DNA of 64,000 nucleotides from Cornus controversa (taxonomy: Eukaryota > Streptophyta > Magnoliopsida > Cornales > Cornaceae), in NCBI GenBank assembly GCA_026545225.1, contig CM048849.1:42804336-42868335 (forward strand), read 5' to 3'. Positions 12,087 through 23,528 of this stretch are shown one piece after another (positions within the stretch are counted from its first letter, which is position 1; every line of letters begins with the position of its first letter). The notes below the pieces were generated by a model. It was not told where the DNA came from. It ran no database searches and worked only from the letters and a program-made list of their open reading frames with translations. The position numbers and the translations under genes are program-made.

Positions 12087-12538
12087 TGTTGGATCATTAA
12101 TCCAACATTGGGCATATATATGAATAATTATGTGTTGCAGACTGTCAAATAAGTTTAAGCCTAATTAAAAGTGATCTGTTAAGTTTTTGGTAATTTGGGC
12201 TTTAATGTGTAGAGACTAAAGAGTAATTTCTATTTTTATGATGGACTGAAATAGAAATACTAAAAGATAACAGGGTAGTTACCTATATATGGTGGTTATG
12301 GTCCTAAATTACACGTAAGGTTTATTCTTTCTAACATCCAATCATCAGAGAGAAAACTAAAGGGCTCTTTGAGGGAAATGTGTTGATCTGGAAGGCCAAT
12401 CGCACGACTCTAGAGAGCAATTGGTGGATATGGATTCAGGTACACTTCCGCTTATTTGTTGATTCATTCTTGGTGATTCGACATGAATGATTCTGTGATT
12501 TTAGGTGATGGTTTTCACCAAAGAATTATTTTCTAACA
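12087..12538 (+). repeat. Copia 3' LTR (452 bp)
   Basis: It follows a polypurine tract (aagtgggaga). It lacks the tatttgatagggtgtg segment that both the 5' LTR and the duplicated LTR at 14555 retain, so this deletion, between two tttaatgt repeats, happened after the tandem duplication. Confidence 0.92.
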
Positions 12539-13490
12539 TATCTATCTAAAAGATTGAAAATTACATAAACCGAAGACATGATTTTGAGGATGAGGGCAAA
12601 GATTTTACACAACTTAGAAGAGAGAGACATTTGATTTGCTTCCATTGTTTCACATAGTTGGAATCCTCTGAAAATAATTATTTAACTATGTGATTTGGAT
12701 TGATAGCATGGAGCTTGAACTAGTTGTTCAATTATCATATCAAACTCCATTTTGGAGATTGACGAAGGTGAGCGTAAAATGCTACAAAGTGGTGAATTGT
12801 TGGTTATAGATCGGATTGATGTTACAAGTGCTAGTCGTTCAATCATATGTGTAAAGTGTCTACCAAAATTCTATTATTAGTATTATTATTATGAGTAATG
12901 ATATAGAATCCGAATCGAACTTAGGCCGAGAATAGTTTTATGTGAGTGGAGTGGTAGGCCCCATTACATGACATCATATGGTGGGGTCCACCACCCACTC
13001 ACATAAAAATAAAATTCAACTAGTTCGATCGGCTTCTAAATTATTATTCTATTATTATTAATATCCTCTTATATGTAATTGAATGTGGTGGATCCCATGT
13101 GAGGCCCATAATGGTACCCAATGCATTAGTGGACTGAGACATCTTCGGAAGTGTTCATCTCAGCAATTAAATGCTAAGTCACATAAAGTGGGTCTGAGAG
13201 TGGCAATTTTTTTTTAATTCCTTCTTTTCACGTAGCGTCGAATAAAACTATAGGAGCGACATTCCTTTAAAAAATTGCGTCACTCTGATTAAATGTAGTG
13301 AGTCTCGTGTGAGGCCCATGATGGATCCCATGGTAGTTATAGACTGAGAGATGCCCATAACTGTTGGCATAAAAGTCTCGTTAGCAAATATCTTCTTACT
13401 GTTATTAAGAGGTGTGTATTGACTGTCATTTTATGGGTCTTATGTAAGGCTCTTGATGGGGTCCATTACATTGATGGATTGAAAAATGAC
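12539..13490. repeat. Body A part 2 (duplicated non-genic DNA)
   Basis: It continues the block interrupted by copia. It matches 53921-54371, then 55635-55674, then 57330-57790, that is, body C with its own insertions skipped. It contains the uninterrupted target sites ACATC (12971-12975) and AAAATAAAA (13006-13014). No gene is seen. Confidence 0.85.
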
Positions 13491-13531
13491 ATTTCAAGTT
13501 TCATCAACTGATCATCTCATTCGGTTCTGAG

Positions 13532-14119
13532 ATGAATTTGGTCAATGATTGTACGTACCATAAGTTATGTGGGAGCAAACATATTTTTTCCGTTTTATAT
13601 GTCGATGATATCTTGCTTGTGAGCAATGATATAGGTTTATTGCACGAAACCAAGAGATTTCTAGCTAAAAATTTTGAGATAAAAGATCTTGGTGACGCAT
13701 CTTTTGTATTAAGCAATCAAATACATCGAAATCGCTCTCAGGGTACTCTTGGATTGTCACAAAAGAGCTATATCAAAAAGGTTCTCAAGAGATATGGCCT
13801 GCAAGATTGCAAACCAGGTGATAATTTTGTCACGGGGCTGCACAAAGTGGACGGTATTGAAAAACCACTCAAGTTATTTTGTGACAATAAGTCAGCAGTT
13901 CTATATTCCAACAACAACAGAAGCTCATCGAAGTCGAAACATATAGACATCAAGTTCCTAGTAGTTCAAGAAATAATTCAGAGTGGACAGTTGTCTATAG
14001 AGCACATCGGAACAAACTCCATGGTTGCGGATCCACTTACTATGGGATTGTCACCCAAAGTGTTTCATGAGCACACTGCTCGTACGGGTGTCATATCAAT
14101 TGATGATTTCCAATTTTAG
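13532..14119 (+). pseudogene. Copia RT-RNase H fragment, second copy
   Basis: It reads from EMNLVNDCTYHK-type sequence through YVDD, the deletion scar QDCKPGDNFVTGL, and DNKSAVLYSNNNRSSSKSKH to a stop at 14119. It is near-identical to 11054-11651 and has no upstream gag, integrase or LTR of its own. It is a by-product of the tandem duplication, not a separate insertion. Confidence 0.9.
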
Positions 14120-14554
14120 TGGGAGTTTGTAATTTTAGATGCTTTTATGATATAGACATTTTACAGTTATTTCATTTTATGGATATTTTGAAGTTATTTT
14201 CTGCAGAAATAAGGTTTTGGTTTATTTACACTCTGATTTAAGTATGGTTTGATCTCGCTAAGGTTTAAGGGTGGACCAGTTAAAAATAAGCATGTTAAGA
14301 TCACATTGCATGAAATTTCCTTGCTACACATACACATCATGATCTCTGTGAATCAGTTGTATCGGCATACGTGACCATTGATAGGTTGAGTTATGACAGT
14401 TGTAACGAAGGTGGCTTTGATTCTATGTTGGTATAATTGATGAACCAGATTGGTTATAGATATATTTTGGTAATGACAGCAAAGTTTAGCTCGTTCGGTT
14501 ATTTTTTTTGCAAAGTATAATTATAAAGTTACACATATAGCCCAAGTGGGAGAA

Positions 14555-15044
14555 ATTTGGATCATTAATCCAACATTGGGCATATATATGAATAATTATG
14601 TGTTGCAAACTGTCAGATAAGTTTAAGCCTAATTAAAAGTGATCTATTAAGTTTTCGGTAATTTGGCCTTTAATGTATTTGATAGGGTGTGGGCCTTTAA
14701 TGTGTAACTAAAGAGTAATTTCTATTTTTATGATGGTCTGAAACAGAAATACTAAAAGATAACTGGGTAGTTACCTATATATGGTGGTTATGGTCCTAAA
14801 TTACACGTAAGGTTTATTCTTTATAACATCCCATCGTCAGAGAGAAAAATACAGAGAGAAAACTAAAGGGCTCTTTGAGGGAAATGTGTTGATCTGGAAG
14901 ACCAACCGCACGGCTCTAGAGAGCAATTGGTGGATATGGATTCAGGTACACTTCTGCTTATTTGTTGATTCATTCTTGGTGATTCGACATGAATGATTCT
15001 GTGATTTTAGGTGATGGTTTTCACCAAAGAATTATTTTCTAACA
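14555..15044 (+). repeat. Duplicated copia 3' LTR
   Basis: The opening TGTTGG has changed to ATTTGG, and the end ttctaaca followed by tatct is kept. It keeps the 31-bp segment missing from the 12087 LTR, so it better represents the original 3' LTR. Confidence 0.88.
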
Positions 15045-15904
15045 TATCTATCTAAAAGATTGAAAATTACATAAACCGAAGACATGATTTTGAGGATGAG
15101 GGCAATGATTTTACACAACTTAGAAGAGAGAGACATTTGATTTGCTTCCATTGTTTCACATAGTTGGAATCCTTTGAAAACAATTATTTAACTATGTGAT
15201 TTGGATTGATAGCATGGAGCTTGAACTAATTGTTCAATTATCATATCAAACTCCATTTTGGAGATTGACGAAGGTGAGCGTAAATTGCTACAAAGTGGTG
15301 AATTGTTGGTTATAGATCGGATTGATGTTACAAGTGCTGGTCGTTCAATCATATGTGTAAAGTGTCTACCAAAATTCTATTATTAGTATTATTATTTTGA
15401 GTAATGATATAGAATCCGAATCGAACTTAGGCCGAGAATAGTTTTATGTGAGTGGAGTGGTAGGCCCTATTACATGACATCATGATCTGTAATTGAATGT
15501 GGTGGATCCCATGTGAGGCCCATAATGGTACCCAATGCATTAGTGAACTGAGACATCTTCGAAAGTGTTCATCTCAGCAATTAAATGCTAAGTCACATAA
15601 AGTGGGTCTGAGAGTGGCAATTTTTTTTTAATTCCTTCTTATCACGTAGCGTGGAATAAAAGTGTAAGAGCGACATTCCTTTAAAAAATTGCGTCAGTCT
15701 GATTAAATTTAGTGAGTCTCGTGTGAGGCCCATGATGGATCCCATGGTAGTTATGGACTGAGAGATGCCCACAACTGTTGGCATAAAAGTCTCGTTAGCA
15801 AATATCTTCTTACTGTTATTAACAGGTGTGTATTGACTATCATTTTATGGGTCTCATGTAAGGCTCATGATGGGGTCCATTACATTGATGGATTGAAAAA
15901 TGAC
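15045..15904. repeat. Second copy of the body A flank carried by the duplication
   Basis: This matches 12539-13490 except for an internal gap near 15482, where gacatcat is joined directly to gatctgtaattg. It is non-genic. Confidence 0.85.
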
Positions 15905-15921
15905 ATTTCAAGTTTCATCAA

Positions 15922-16510
15922 GTGATCATCTCATTCCGTTTTGAGATGAATTTGGTCAATGATTGTACGTACCATAAGTTCTGTGGGAGCAAACATATTT
16001 TTTTGGTTTTATATGTGGATGATATCTTGCTTGTGAGCAATGATATAGGTTTATTGCACGAAACCAAGAGATTTCTAGCTAAAAATTTTGAGATAAAAGA
16101 TCTTGGTGACGCATCTTTTGTATTAGGGATTCAAATACACCGGGATCGCTCTCGGGGTATTCTTCGATTGTCACAAAAGAGCTATATCAAAAAGGTTCTC
16201 AAGAGATATGGCATGCAAGATTGCAAACCAGGTGATAATTTTGTCACGGGGCTGCGCATAGTGGACGGTATTAAAAGACCACTCAAGTTATTTTGTGACA
16301 ATAAGTCAGCAGTTCTGTATTCCAACAACAACAGAAGCTCGTCGAAGTCGAAACATATAGACATCAAGTTCCTAGTAGTTCAAGAAATAATTCAGAGTGG
16401 ATAGTTGTCTATAGAGCACATCGGAACAAACTCCATGGTTGCGGATCCACTTACTAAGGGATTGTCACCCAAAGTGTTTCATGAGCACACGTACGGGTGT
16501 CATATCAATT
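15922..16510 (+). pseudogene. Copia RT-RNase H fragment, third copy
   Basis: It carries the same YVDD motif and deletion scar as the other two copies. It gains a stop at 16402-16404 in place of a glutamine codon, and loses four bases around 16487 (gcacac then gtacgg). The copy runs on to about 16647 and never reaches its LTR. Confidence 0.9.
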
Positions 16511-16647
16511 GATGATTTCCAATTTGAGTGGGAGTTTGTAATTTCAGATGCTTTTATGATTTAGACATTTTACAGTTATTTCATTTTATGGATATTTTGA
16601 GGTTATTTTCTACAGAAATAAAGTTTTGATTTATTTACACTCTGATT

Positions 16648-18300
16648 TAAATGTAGTGAGTCTCTTGTGGGGCCCATGATGGATCCCATGGTAGTTATGG
16701 ACTGAGAGATGCCCACAACTATTGGCATAAAAGTCTCGTTAGCAAATATCTTCTTACTGTTATTAAGAGGTGTGTATTGACTGCCATTTTATGGGTTTCA
16801 TGTAAGGCTCATGATGGGGTCCATTACATTGATGGATTGTAAAATGCTCATCACTGTTAGCATAACTCTACTTAGCAAACATCTGGTTGTTATTACTAAG
16901 AGAGCAATGGTACACGTCATAAAATAATTTTATAAATTTTTATCATGAATGATGTGGCGGGTAACAATTTTATATTTATAGAAATTCCACTAATAATAAA
17001 TCTCTATTTTTTTTATTTTTTATTATTTTAGGAGATAAAATTAAATGGTGAGTTAGTATTGGTGGGATTCTCTCTATGCACGGAGTCTCAATAATATTAT
17101 CATCTGCCACATCATTCATGATAGAAATTCATGAAATTATTTAATGAAGTTTATCATTTCTCTTACTAAGAGGCGTGCCTCGAGTGTCGTCTAAGCAGTT
17201 GAATGAATGCAGTGAATCTCATGTGAGGCCACGACGGGACCTATTGAACTCATGAATCATGACATATTCATTAAGAGCTCATGCATATGGTACTATCAAA
17301 TACTCTTAATCATGAATGTACGATAAGGCTATTTTAAATCATAAATAAATAAAGACATTTTGATTCACATAATTGATTTTTTAATCACTTTTAATTTTTT
17401 ACTGTTGAATTGACTTTTTTGCTTTATTATAACCAAACTTAAATGTTAAGTTAAAAGGTCACGCCCCAAACAAAATTTTTTTGAGTCCGCCATTACTCAC
17501 AAGTGTTAGCCTAATTACTCTTCTTGCTAATGAACAATATTATCTATTTATTTTTATATATATTTTTGTGAACCATCATGTCATATCAATTGTTGTCCAG
17601 CCAAGTGTGGCAGCGACTTCATTTATTTATAGGAAAGAAACATTGGCCTCAGTTTTCCTAGAAAATCCATGGCCACACACTGAATAAAAAGTTGACCTTT
17701 CTTAGATGTGTGAATGTCTGATGTTAAGATATTCACACTAAAATTAAAGCTTAAGGCCAGATATAGAAAACTTGATTCAAGTGAAGTTTTATTTGATTAT
17801 TATATTTTTCTTTTCTAACCATGGTCGTATCGTACCTTTTAAAATACTCTATAAATTTTCAAATATATACCCTTCCGTGTCATATGCACGGACAAAAATC
17901 GTTAAATTATTTCATTGGAGTTGATTCAATTAAATTTAAATCAAGTTGAAATTGAATTTCACAACGATTTGAAAAATTAAAATATAGCTTTATCTTAGTT
18001 GCGATCTTCAAGCCTTGCAATAGATCAATGATACATTATTTGCAAAAGCAAAAAGTATGAATGGCACATTAATTATTTCTAACATAAACCGCCTAGTAGG
18101 GGAATAGTCCATTTCAACACTGACAGTGAAATTAATCGACTTATAACAACACAGCAATTAATAGAGAGCCAAATCTAAGCAAATTTTCTTCATAGATATT
18201 TAGGTTATGAAGTTTGTGATAGTTTTTTTTTTTTTTTTTTTAAAATAAAAATAAAAATAAAAGTAATATTTTATAGATGAAACAGTTATCACATATCTTC
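16648..18300. repeat. Body A part 3 (matches 57630-58950)
   Basis: It resumes the duplicated block after the cut third unit. Shared landmarks with body C include gtgaaccatcatgtcatatc and the stretch with ggccacac. A short MITE (16902-17162) is present only in this copy. No intact gene is visible; short frames in both copies differ by indels. Confidence 0.85.
16902..17162. mobile_element. Mutator-type MITE, 261 bp
   Basis: Arms of about 55 bp, starting GAG and containing tatcatgaatgatgtggc in both orientations, bound the element. Target duplication TTACTAAGA (9 bp) is at 16893-16901 and 17163-17171. The sister block has a single TTACTAAGA at 57819-57827. No coding capacity. Confidence 0.88.
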
Positions 18301-18706
18301 ATGGGATGATAGTCGCAGTTTTTATCCTTGGGCAAAGTCATTAATAAGAATATTATAATAACTGCACTCTTGTTTACTTTTAAGCAACTCAACTAAGAAT
18401 TCCCTTTCCAATTATCTCATCTTAACATAAAAACCAAATGTAATGTCATTGAAGAAATTAAAAATAAAATACAATTATTTCTCTCCCTTAATCAAAATAT
18501 AAAATGTTGAGATTGATGGTATTTAATTCTGCTAGTAAAGTTCACTTCATCTTCAGGTTCATCATATTTAGAATACATGTGCAAAATTAGTTGTAATGGA
18601 AATATAAATCTTGTTCGAAAAGTTTTAAATAATTTTTCTAAAACTAATTAGTAATAGTTACACTTTTTTATAGTGTGGTATAGTTTGTGTCACATTAGGC
18701 TTCTGA
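18301..18706. other. AT-rich intergenic DNA
   Basis: It starts after a poly-T run (18224-18241) followed by aaaataaaaataaaa. No gene, RNA or repeat boundary was recognised. Confidence 0.5.
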
Positions 18707-18871
18707 TATAATTGGCAGAGGTGTCAGGTGTATCCTTTTCGATTGGACCAAGACCAACTAATATTGTTGTATATCTATATTTGTAGTTAATGCCGGGTGA
18801 GGACCTTGGACCAAGACCAACTAATGTTGTTGTATATCTATATTTGTAGTTAACGCCGGGTGAGGACCTCC

Positions 18872-18874
<3 letters not shown>

Positions 18875-18934
<60 letters not shown>
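18875..18934. repeat. Microsatellite (AT)n(GT)n
   Basis: About 48 bp of AT dinucleotides is followed by GT dinucleotides. Confidence 0.95.
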
Positions 18935-18973
18935 TTTTGTGAATATTTACAAAATATCTCTCATGAATATACA

Positions 18974-19546
18974 CAGCGGCGTAGCCAAAAATTTATACAA
19001 GTGGATAGGAACGACGGAGCTCAAGTAAAATAATTTTTTTTTTAAGTACTAAAAATTCGACAAAATAAAATAGCACATATAAAGATCTAATATCTTTTAT
19101 ACAACAACATGTCAAAATAACATGATATTGTAACTATTGTTTATAACAATTCTCTTCGAGATTTCAAATTCTGATAACGTTGAATAATATATTCTGAGAG
19201 AATGAATGAAGGAAATAGATTAAACTTGTACTTCCAGAGCAATATAAAAAATAGGGAGAGATCGAGATACTTAGTAATAGAGGAAAGAGAGATCGAGAAA
19301 ATGGAAGAACGGGCCGAACGGCTGAACCAAAAAAATTCTAAAAAGCTTCTAAAGTGTAAACCTAAAAAATAATTTTATATACAATATGCATAATTTATTT
19401 TTTATAAAACTAAGTGGGTACATCACTCAGTTCTTAATAAGTACTTCCAGTTTTAAATCCGAAAAATTATATTTACTACATGTATAAAAAGATTTTATAA
19501 AATTAAATGGGTACTAATGTAGCCATTGGTGCTTTTGTAGTTACGC

Positions 19547-19551
<5 letters not shown>
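18974..19551. mobile_element. Possible hAT-type element nested in the inverted repeat
   Basis: The left end CAGCGGCGTAGCCAaaaa resembles common plant hAT termini. The reverse complement of the right end reads gAGAGGCGTAACTAcaaaa. The expected 8-bp target duplication cannot be seen, because the right flank is a CT/TA microsatellite. No transposase frame. Confidence 0.35.
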
Positions 19552-19577
<26 letters not shown>

Positions 19578-19675
19578 GGAGGTCCTCACCTGTCATTAAC
19601 AACAAATATAGATATACAACAACATTAGTTGGTCTTGTTCTAATCGAAAAGGGTACACCTAACACCTCTGCCAAT

Positions 19676-19707
<32 letters not shown>

Positions 19708-19784
19708 CGCATAACATCACATCTTTTTCCTTTCGTGTATGTATGTTATCTTCTATTTGTGTCCCGATTAATGGAATGTAGGAC

Positions 19785-20640
19785 ATGAGTTTGACAAAAG
19801 TTGTGGAATTCAAGGATTCAGCCATAATGAACAAACGAGGAGCTAGCTCGCAGATGAAGTAATCAGTAATGTCGACACGCGGAATGCTAGCGACAGTCGT
19901 TTAAGCGAGTATCTTTGTACAGTCGCTTCATTGATTAAGGAAAATCAATCTCAAAAATTAAATATTTTTCTGCAATAAATGTCCTACTTTTTCATTAATC
20001 AATATATCATTTCAGTTCTGAAGTATTTACAATGGTGTCATCAACAAACAAATAAAATTATAAACATAAAGTATTAAAATATTTTTATTAATTTTTTTTA
20101 TATTGTCCTACTTTTAAATATTTTTAATAATCTTCAAAATATTTAAAAGCAGGAAAATATAAAAAAATATTCATAAAAATATTTTAATACTTTAAAAATA
20201 TGTTCTTTTATTAAAATTTTGTAATTATGGTTAATTGAATAAGTATATAGATTATTAAAAATATTAATAAAAATTAAAATATAAACATAAAGTATATAGA
20301 TTATTATGGTTAATTGAATGAGTATATAGATTATTAAAAATATTTAAAAGTAGAAAAATATAAAAGAATATTAATAAAAATATTTTAATACTTTATGTTT
20401 ATAATTTTATTTGTTTGTTGGTGGCATCGCTGTAAATATTTTAAAACTGGAAGGGTATATTGATTGATGAAAAAGTAGAGCATTTATTGCAGTAAAGCAT
20501 TTAATTTTTGGGATTGATTTTCACCAATCAGTGGAGGGACTGTGCAAGCACACTCGCTTGAGCAACTGTCGCTAGCACTCCTCATGTCGACATTTGGTGA
20601 ACTTACCAATCAGATATTTATGTAAAATCTTCTAAAGTGC
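19785..20640. other. Ghost of ankyrin-gene promoter region, unit A, split by a MITE
   Basis: The segments ggaattcaaggattcagcc, cgcagatgaagtaatcagt and, beyond the MITE, accaatcagatatttatgtaa match 50040-50310 and more loosely 59150-59250, which is just upstream of the ankyrin gene. No ankyrin coding sequence follows here. Confidence 0.6.
19878..20583. mobile_element. Mutator-type MITE with long terminal inverted repeats, 706 bp
   Basis: The ends carry tgctagcgacag in inverted orientation. Arms extend about 200 bp or more (ataaacataaagtattaaaat and its complement). The 9-bp duplication ATGTCGACA is at 19869-19877 and 20584-20592. The related segment at 50222-50230 has a single ATGTCGACA. It is AT-rich inside with no frame. 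Confidence 0.92.
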
Positions 20641-20702
20641 AATTTTTTTTTTTAAGAAATGGTTAAAATAAAAATATGATCTTATTCATTATATTTTTGT
20701 AT

Positions 20703-21002
20703 GGGAAAATTACACTGACCTCCCCTGTAAATAGGCAAAATAACAGATACCTCCTCTGTAGTTTCAAAAATAACACTGACCTCCCCTGTCAGTGTACCTT
20801 TTGTAACACTGACCTCCTTTGTCAGTGGTGCAGGTATGAAAATTGATGATGTCATTGTATATTTGAACTGAAAATCCCAAAATGCCCTTAAAATGTATGA
20901 AAAGACTGAAATACCCTCATTTAAAATATAATTTGTGAACAATTTTGCCCCACTATTCATCATCTTCTTCCCCAACAAAAAATAGTACTGTATATACATA
21001 CA

Positions 21003-21035
<33 letters not shown>

Positions 21036-21174
21036 GAACTGAAAATCCCAAAATGCCCCTAAAATGTATGAAAGGACTAAAATACCGTCATTTAAGATAT
21101 AATTTGTGGACAATTTTGCCCCCACTATTTATCATCTTCTTCCCCAACAAAAAATAGTACTGTATATACATACA

Positions 21175-21210
<36 letters not shown>

Positions 21211-22249
21211 AAGAGAAATCAGGTTAGTTTAGGTTCATGAATGTTTTAGGAAATCAGGTTAGTTTAGGTGTAAAAGTACATAAACACCTTTAGAGATAAA
21301 AAAACAAGAAAAAAAACAGAGACTTGTCACTGACAAAGCACCCACTGCCGAAGCATTGCTGGGAAAAAAATTCATCACCAGAAAGAAAGCTCATAGCAGA
21401 AACATCTCCTCCACTGCCATGCACCATCTCCATCTTAGCGTCACTTCTCCATTGAAGACCAGCACCTGCAGTTTTCCATCTCCGTGCCGAGCTCCGTTGA
21501 CGAAGACCCACCACCGAACATCAGCTCCATTGACAAAGACCCACCACCGAGCATCACAGTCTGTCGCCAACTGGTGCTTCGGTTGGTAGAGAAGAAGATG
21601 GCCAGAATGGAGACCTCCGGTAGTGGGCTGCTACGAACGGCGACGTGGAGTTCCGGCATCACTTCGCCGTGTTCGAGCTCTAGCTCTTCCTCCTCTGTTG
21701 CGTTATTCCCGACGGAGAATGTGGTTGTAGTGGTGCTCGGAATGAAGTCTCGGCAGTGGCAACTTGCGGTGTGGTGTTCGGCGATGAGAATGTGGTGCTC
21801 CGATGATGTTGGGTCTTCAGATTGATTCTCTGTATTTTTTTCTTTTCTTTTTTTTCCTATTTCTTTATCTGTGTATATACATATATATATATGTAATACA
21901 TATATATATATATATATTATGTATTTGCAGAGAAAGAGAAAAGAAGAAAGGAGAATTGGGAAAGGTGGAGAGAGAATTTGGAGAGAAGAGAAGAAAAGTT
22001 AGGTGAGGGAGAGAGAGACGGTGAGAGAGGAGAGAGAAAAAAAAGGGTTAAAGTGAAAGGGTAGATAGGTCTTTTTACATTATTAGATATTTTTAAATAA
22101 AATATAGTAAAAAGTACATGGGTATAATTGTCTTTTAACATTATTAGTCAACCGACTACACTGACAGGAGAGGTTAGTGTTATTTTTGAAACTACAGGGG
22201 GGTATCTGTTATTTCGCCTATTTACAGGGGAGGTGAGTGTAATTTTCCC
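20703..22249. mobile_element. Mutator-type element, 1547 bp, with gene-like filler
   Basis: Terminal inverted repeats of about 90 bp start GGGAAAATTACAC and include cctcccctgtaaatagg. Target duplication TTTTTGTAT (9 bp) is exact at 20694-20702 and 22250-22258. The left half has a tandem duplication of about 170 bp. The middle (21290-21830) is richer in GC than its surroundings, with frames on both strands. The right end has a GA-rich tract. No transposase was seen, so it is non-autonomous and possibly a Pack-MULE. Confidence 0.9.
20850..21207. repeat. 170-bp direct duplication inside the Mutator element
   Basis: atttgaactgaaaatccc through atagtactgtatatacatac occurs at 20860-21033 and 21033-21207, each copy ending in (TA)n. 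Confidence 0.9.
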
Positions 22250-22258
22250 TTTTTGTAT

Positions 22259-22945
22259 TAATAAATTATTGAATACTCGAAACACAATAATCAATATTCT
22301 GGATGGACTCAACGTAAGAAAGTAATAAAATGCACATTCATTATAAAAATTTGAAAAGTTATTACTCATTTAATTCACAATTCATCATATTTCATTTTAT
22401 TCTCAACGTATTTAATTTATTTATGTTTTAAAATTAAAAAATATGTAATTTTATATAAAATCAACACCTTTAGGTCATAAATAAACAAAATATTTTTCAA
22501 TTTCAGCAGCTCCAATTCTTATTTCAATGAAGTTAATTCGACTTTCCAAAACTTAATTTAAATTTTCAAATATTTCTTTTAGAAATAATATATCTATATA
22601 TACAGATTTAGAGACATAAAGGAGTTTAAATAAAAATCTATAAATTTTAGAATTTATATAGATTTAACACTCTTAAGAGCAACTCCAAAAGGTTCCATAG
22701 ACCTATGTTTGGCTAACCAAATCCAAAAAAGTGCTCCAATGGCCATTAGAGCCGATTAACGATTGCTCATACTTTTCTTTAGAGAGATAAAGATAGTTTA
22801 AATAAATATTTATAAATTTTAGAATTTCTATAGATTTAACACACTTAGGATTAGAGTGAAAATTTATAATAGTTAACATACGAGATGAGATTTCTAAGCT
22901 CTCTCTCCCCTTCTAAGTAGGCATCTTCTTTTATTTCTTCAATTT
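22259..22945. other. AT-rich intergenic DNA
   Basis: A short motif (agatttagagacataaaggag) partly recurs at about 22603 and 22780. No gene or element ends were identified. Confidence 0.5.
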
Positions 22946-23340
22946 TCATTCATTCCTTATAGATTGAAACAAGTCATCAACTCCCTCATTGTTCCCAGCA
23001 TAAGAGAGTCCTAAAAACCTCCCAATCGATCTAACATTCTCCAAATCCCAACCCCTAGTCCCTCCTTCCAAGAAAGGAACCATTCTACTATATTCTTCTC
23101 GACAATTCCTAACAACTGCCAAAGAAGTGACTACACCCGCCTCTCTAGTATCTTCCCAAACCAGAGACAAAAGCTTAAAAGGATCAATTTCAGAATTTCT
23201 AGCTGGCTCCTCTTGTTTGTAAGAACTTTGATGATAGTTCTCTATTCGAATGTCTGGATTGCAGAATTTATGACCATCGTTTGGCTCCCCATCTGTATGC
23301 TATTCAAGTGATTTGTCTATCATCACAAATTGTCGTTTTA
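22946..23340 (-). other. Unidentified coding-like relic, minus strand
   Basis: A 74-codon minus-strand frame (23170 to 22946) has non-repetitive, coding-like composition (for example GLSYAGNNEGVDDLF). It resembles the linker sequences of plant LINE ORFs, but I cannot assign it. It has no recognisable start or domain and is not supported upstream. A retroelement fragment is the best guess. Confidence 0.25.
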
Positions 23341-23528
23341 TCCTCGTATAAACCCGTTCTTTTAGTGCTTACCTAGCAAGTATAGATAATTCTATAAAAG
23401 TGACGGATCCGTATCATGCTCGTATTCGATACAGATACTCACAGATACATTAATATTTCATTTGTGTGATTTGGATTGATAGCATGGGGCTTTGATGATT
23501 ATTCATCCTAATTATTTAATTAACTGTT
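23341..23528. repeat. Fragment of body-type DNA before the Athila insertion
   Basis: gtgatttggattgatagcatgg matches 12689, 15200, 49890 and 54070. It continues across the Athila element as caattatcatatca (35297-35310). The rest of the body copy is missing. Confidence 0.7.

Larger units (their letters stand above)
6814..12538 (+). mobile_element. Ty1/copia element (Tnt1-94-like), decayed
   Basis: LTRs open with TGTTGG and close with AACA, and the target duplication TATCT is exact (6809-6813 and 12539-12543). The paralogous copy at 53921 has one uninterrupted TATCT, so the ends are certain. Domain order Gag, protease, integrase, reverse transcriptase, RNase H is that of copia. Many stops and frameshifts make it non-autonomous. 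It was inserted into body A after the body duplication. Confidence 0.95.
11023..16647 (+). repeat. Tandem duplication of copia 3' half plus flanking DNA, 2.3 units
   Basis: Unit 1 is 11023-13490, unit 2 is 13491-15904, and unit 3 starts at 15905 and is cut at 16647. Each unit begins atttcaagtttcatcaa inside reverse transcriptase, continues through RNase H and the 3' LTR, and includes about 950 bp of body A flank ending gattgaaaaatgac. The joints share the short identity aatga between the copia sequence and the flank. Unit 2 lacks about 60-100 bp present in unit 1 (near 12977-13070). Confidence 0.93.
18707..19676. mobile_element. Inverted-repeat element with (TA)n junctions
   Basis: About 100 bp at 18707-18804 (tataattggcagaggtgtc to gaggacct) recurs inverted at 19578-19676. 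The left arm carries an extra 62-bp direct copy (18807-18872). Long (TA)n and (TG)n runs lie inside the arms. The transposon family is unclear. Confidence 0.6.

Noticed and set aside
13532-16510. Two further independent copia insertions
   Set aside because: Both share the internal deletion scar and flanking DNA with the first, and have no LTR pairs or target duplications of their own.
21356-21825. Host gene in the middle of the Mutator element
   Set aside because: Frames on both strands overlap, none has a recognisable domain, and the region lies wholly inside a non-autonomous transposon.
22681-22780. Harbinger- or hAT-type MITE end (gagcaactcc / gctccaatgg)
   Set aside because: No matching inverted end or target duplication was found.
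22946-23170. LINE ORF fragment on the minus strand
   Set aside because: Similarity is only impressionistic; no endonuclease or reverse transcriptase motif follows, so it is listed as unidentified.
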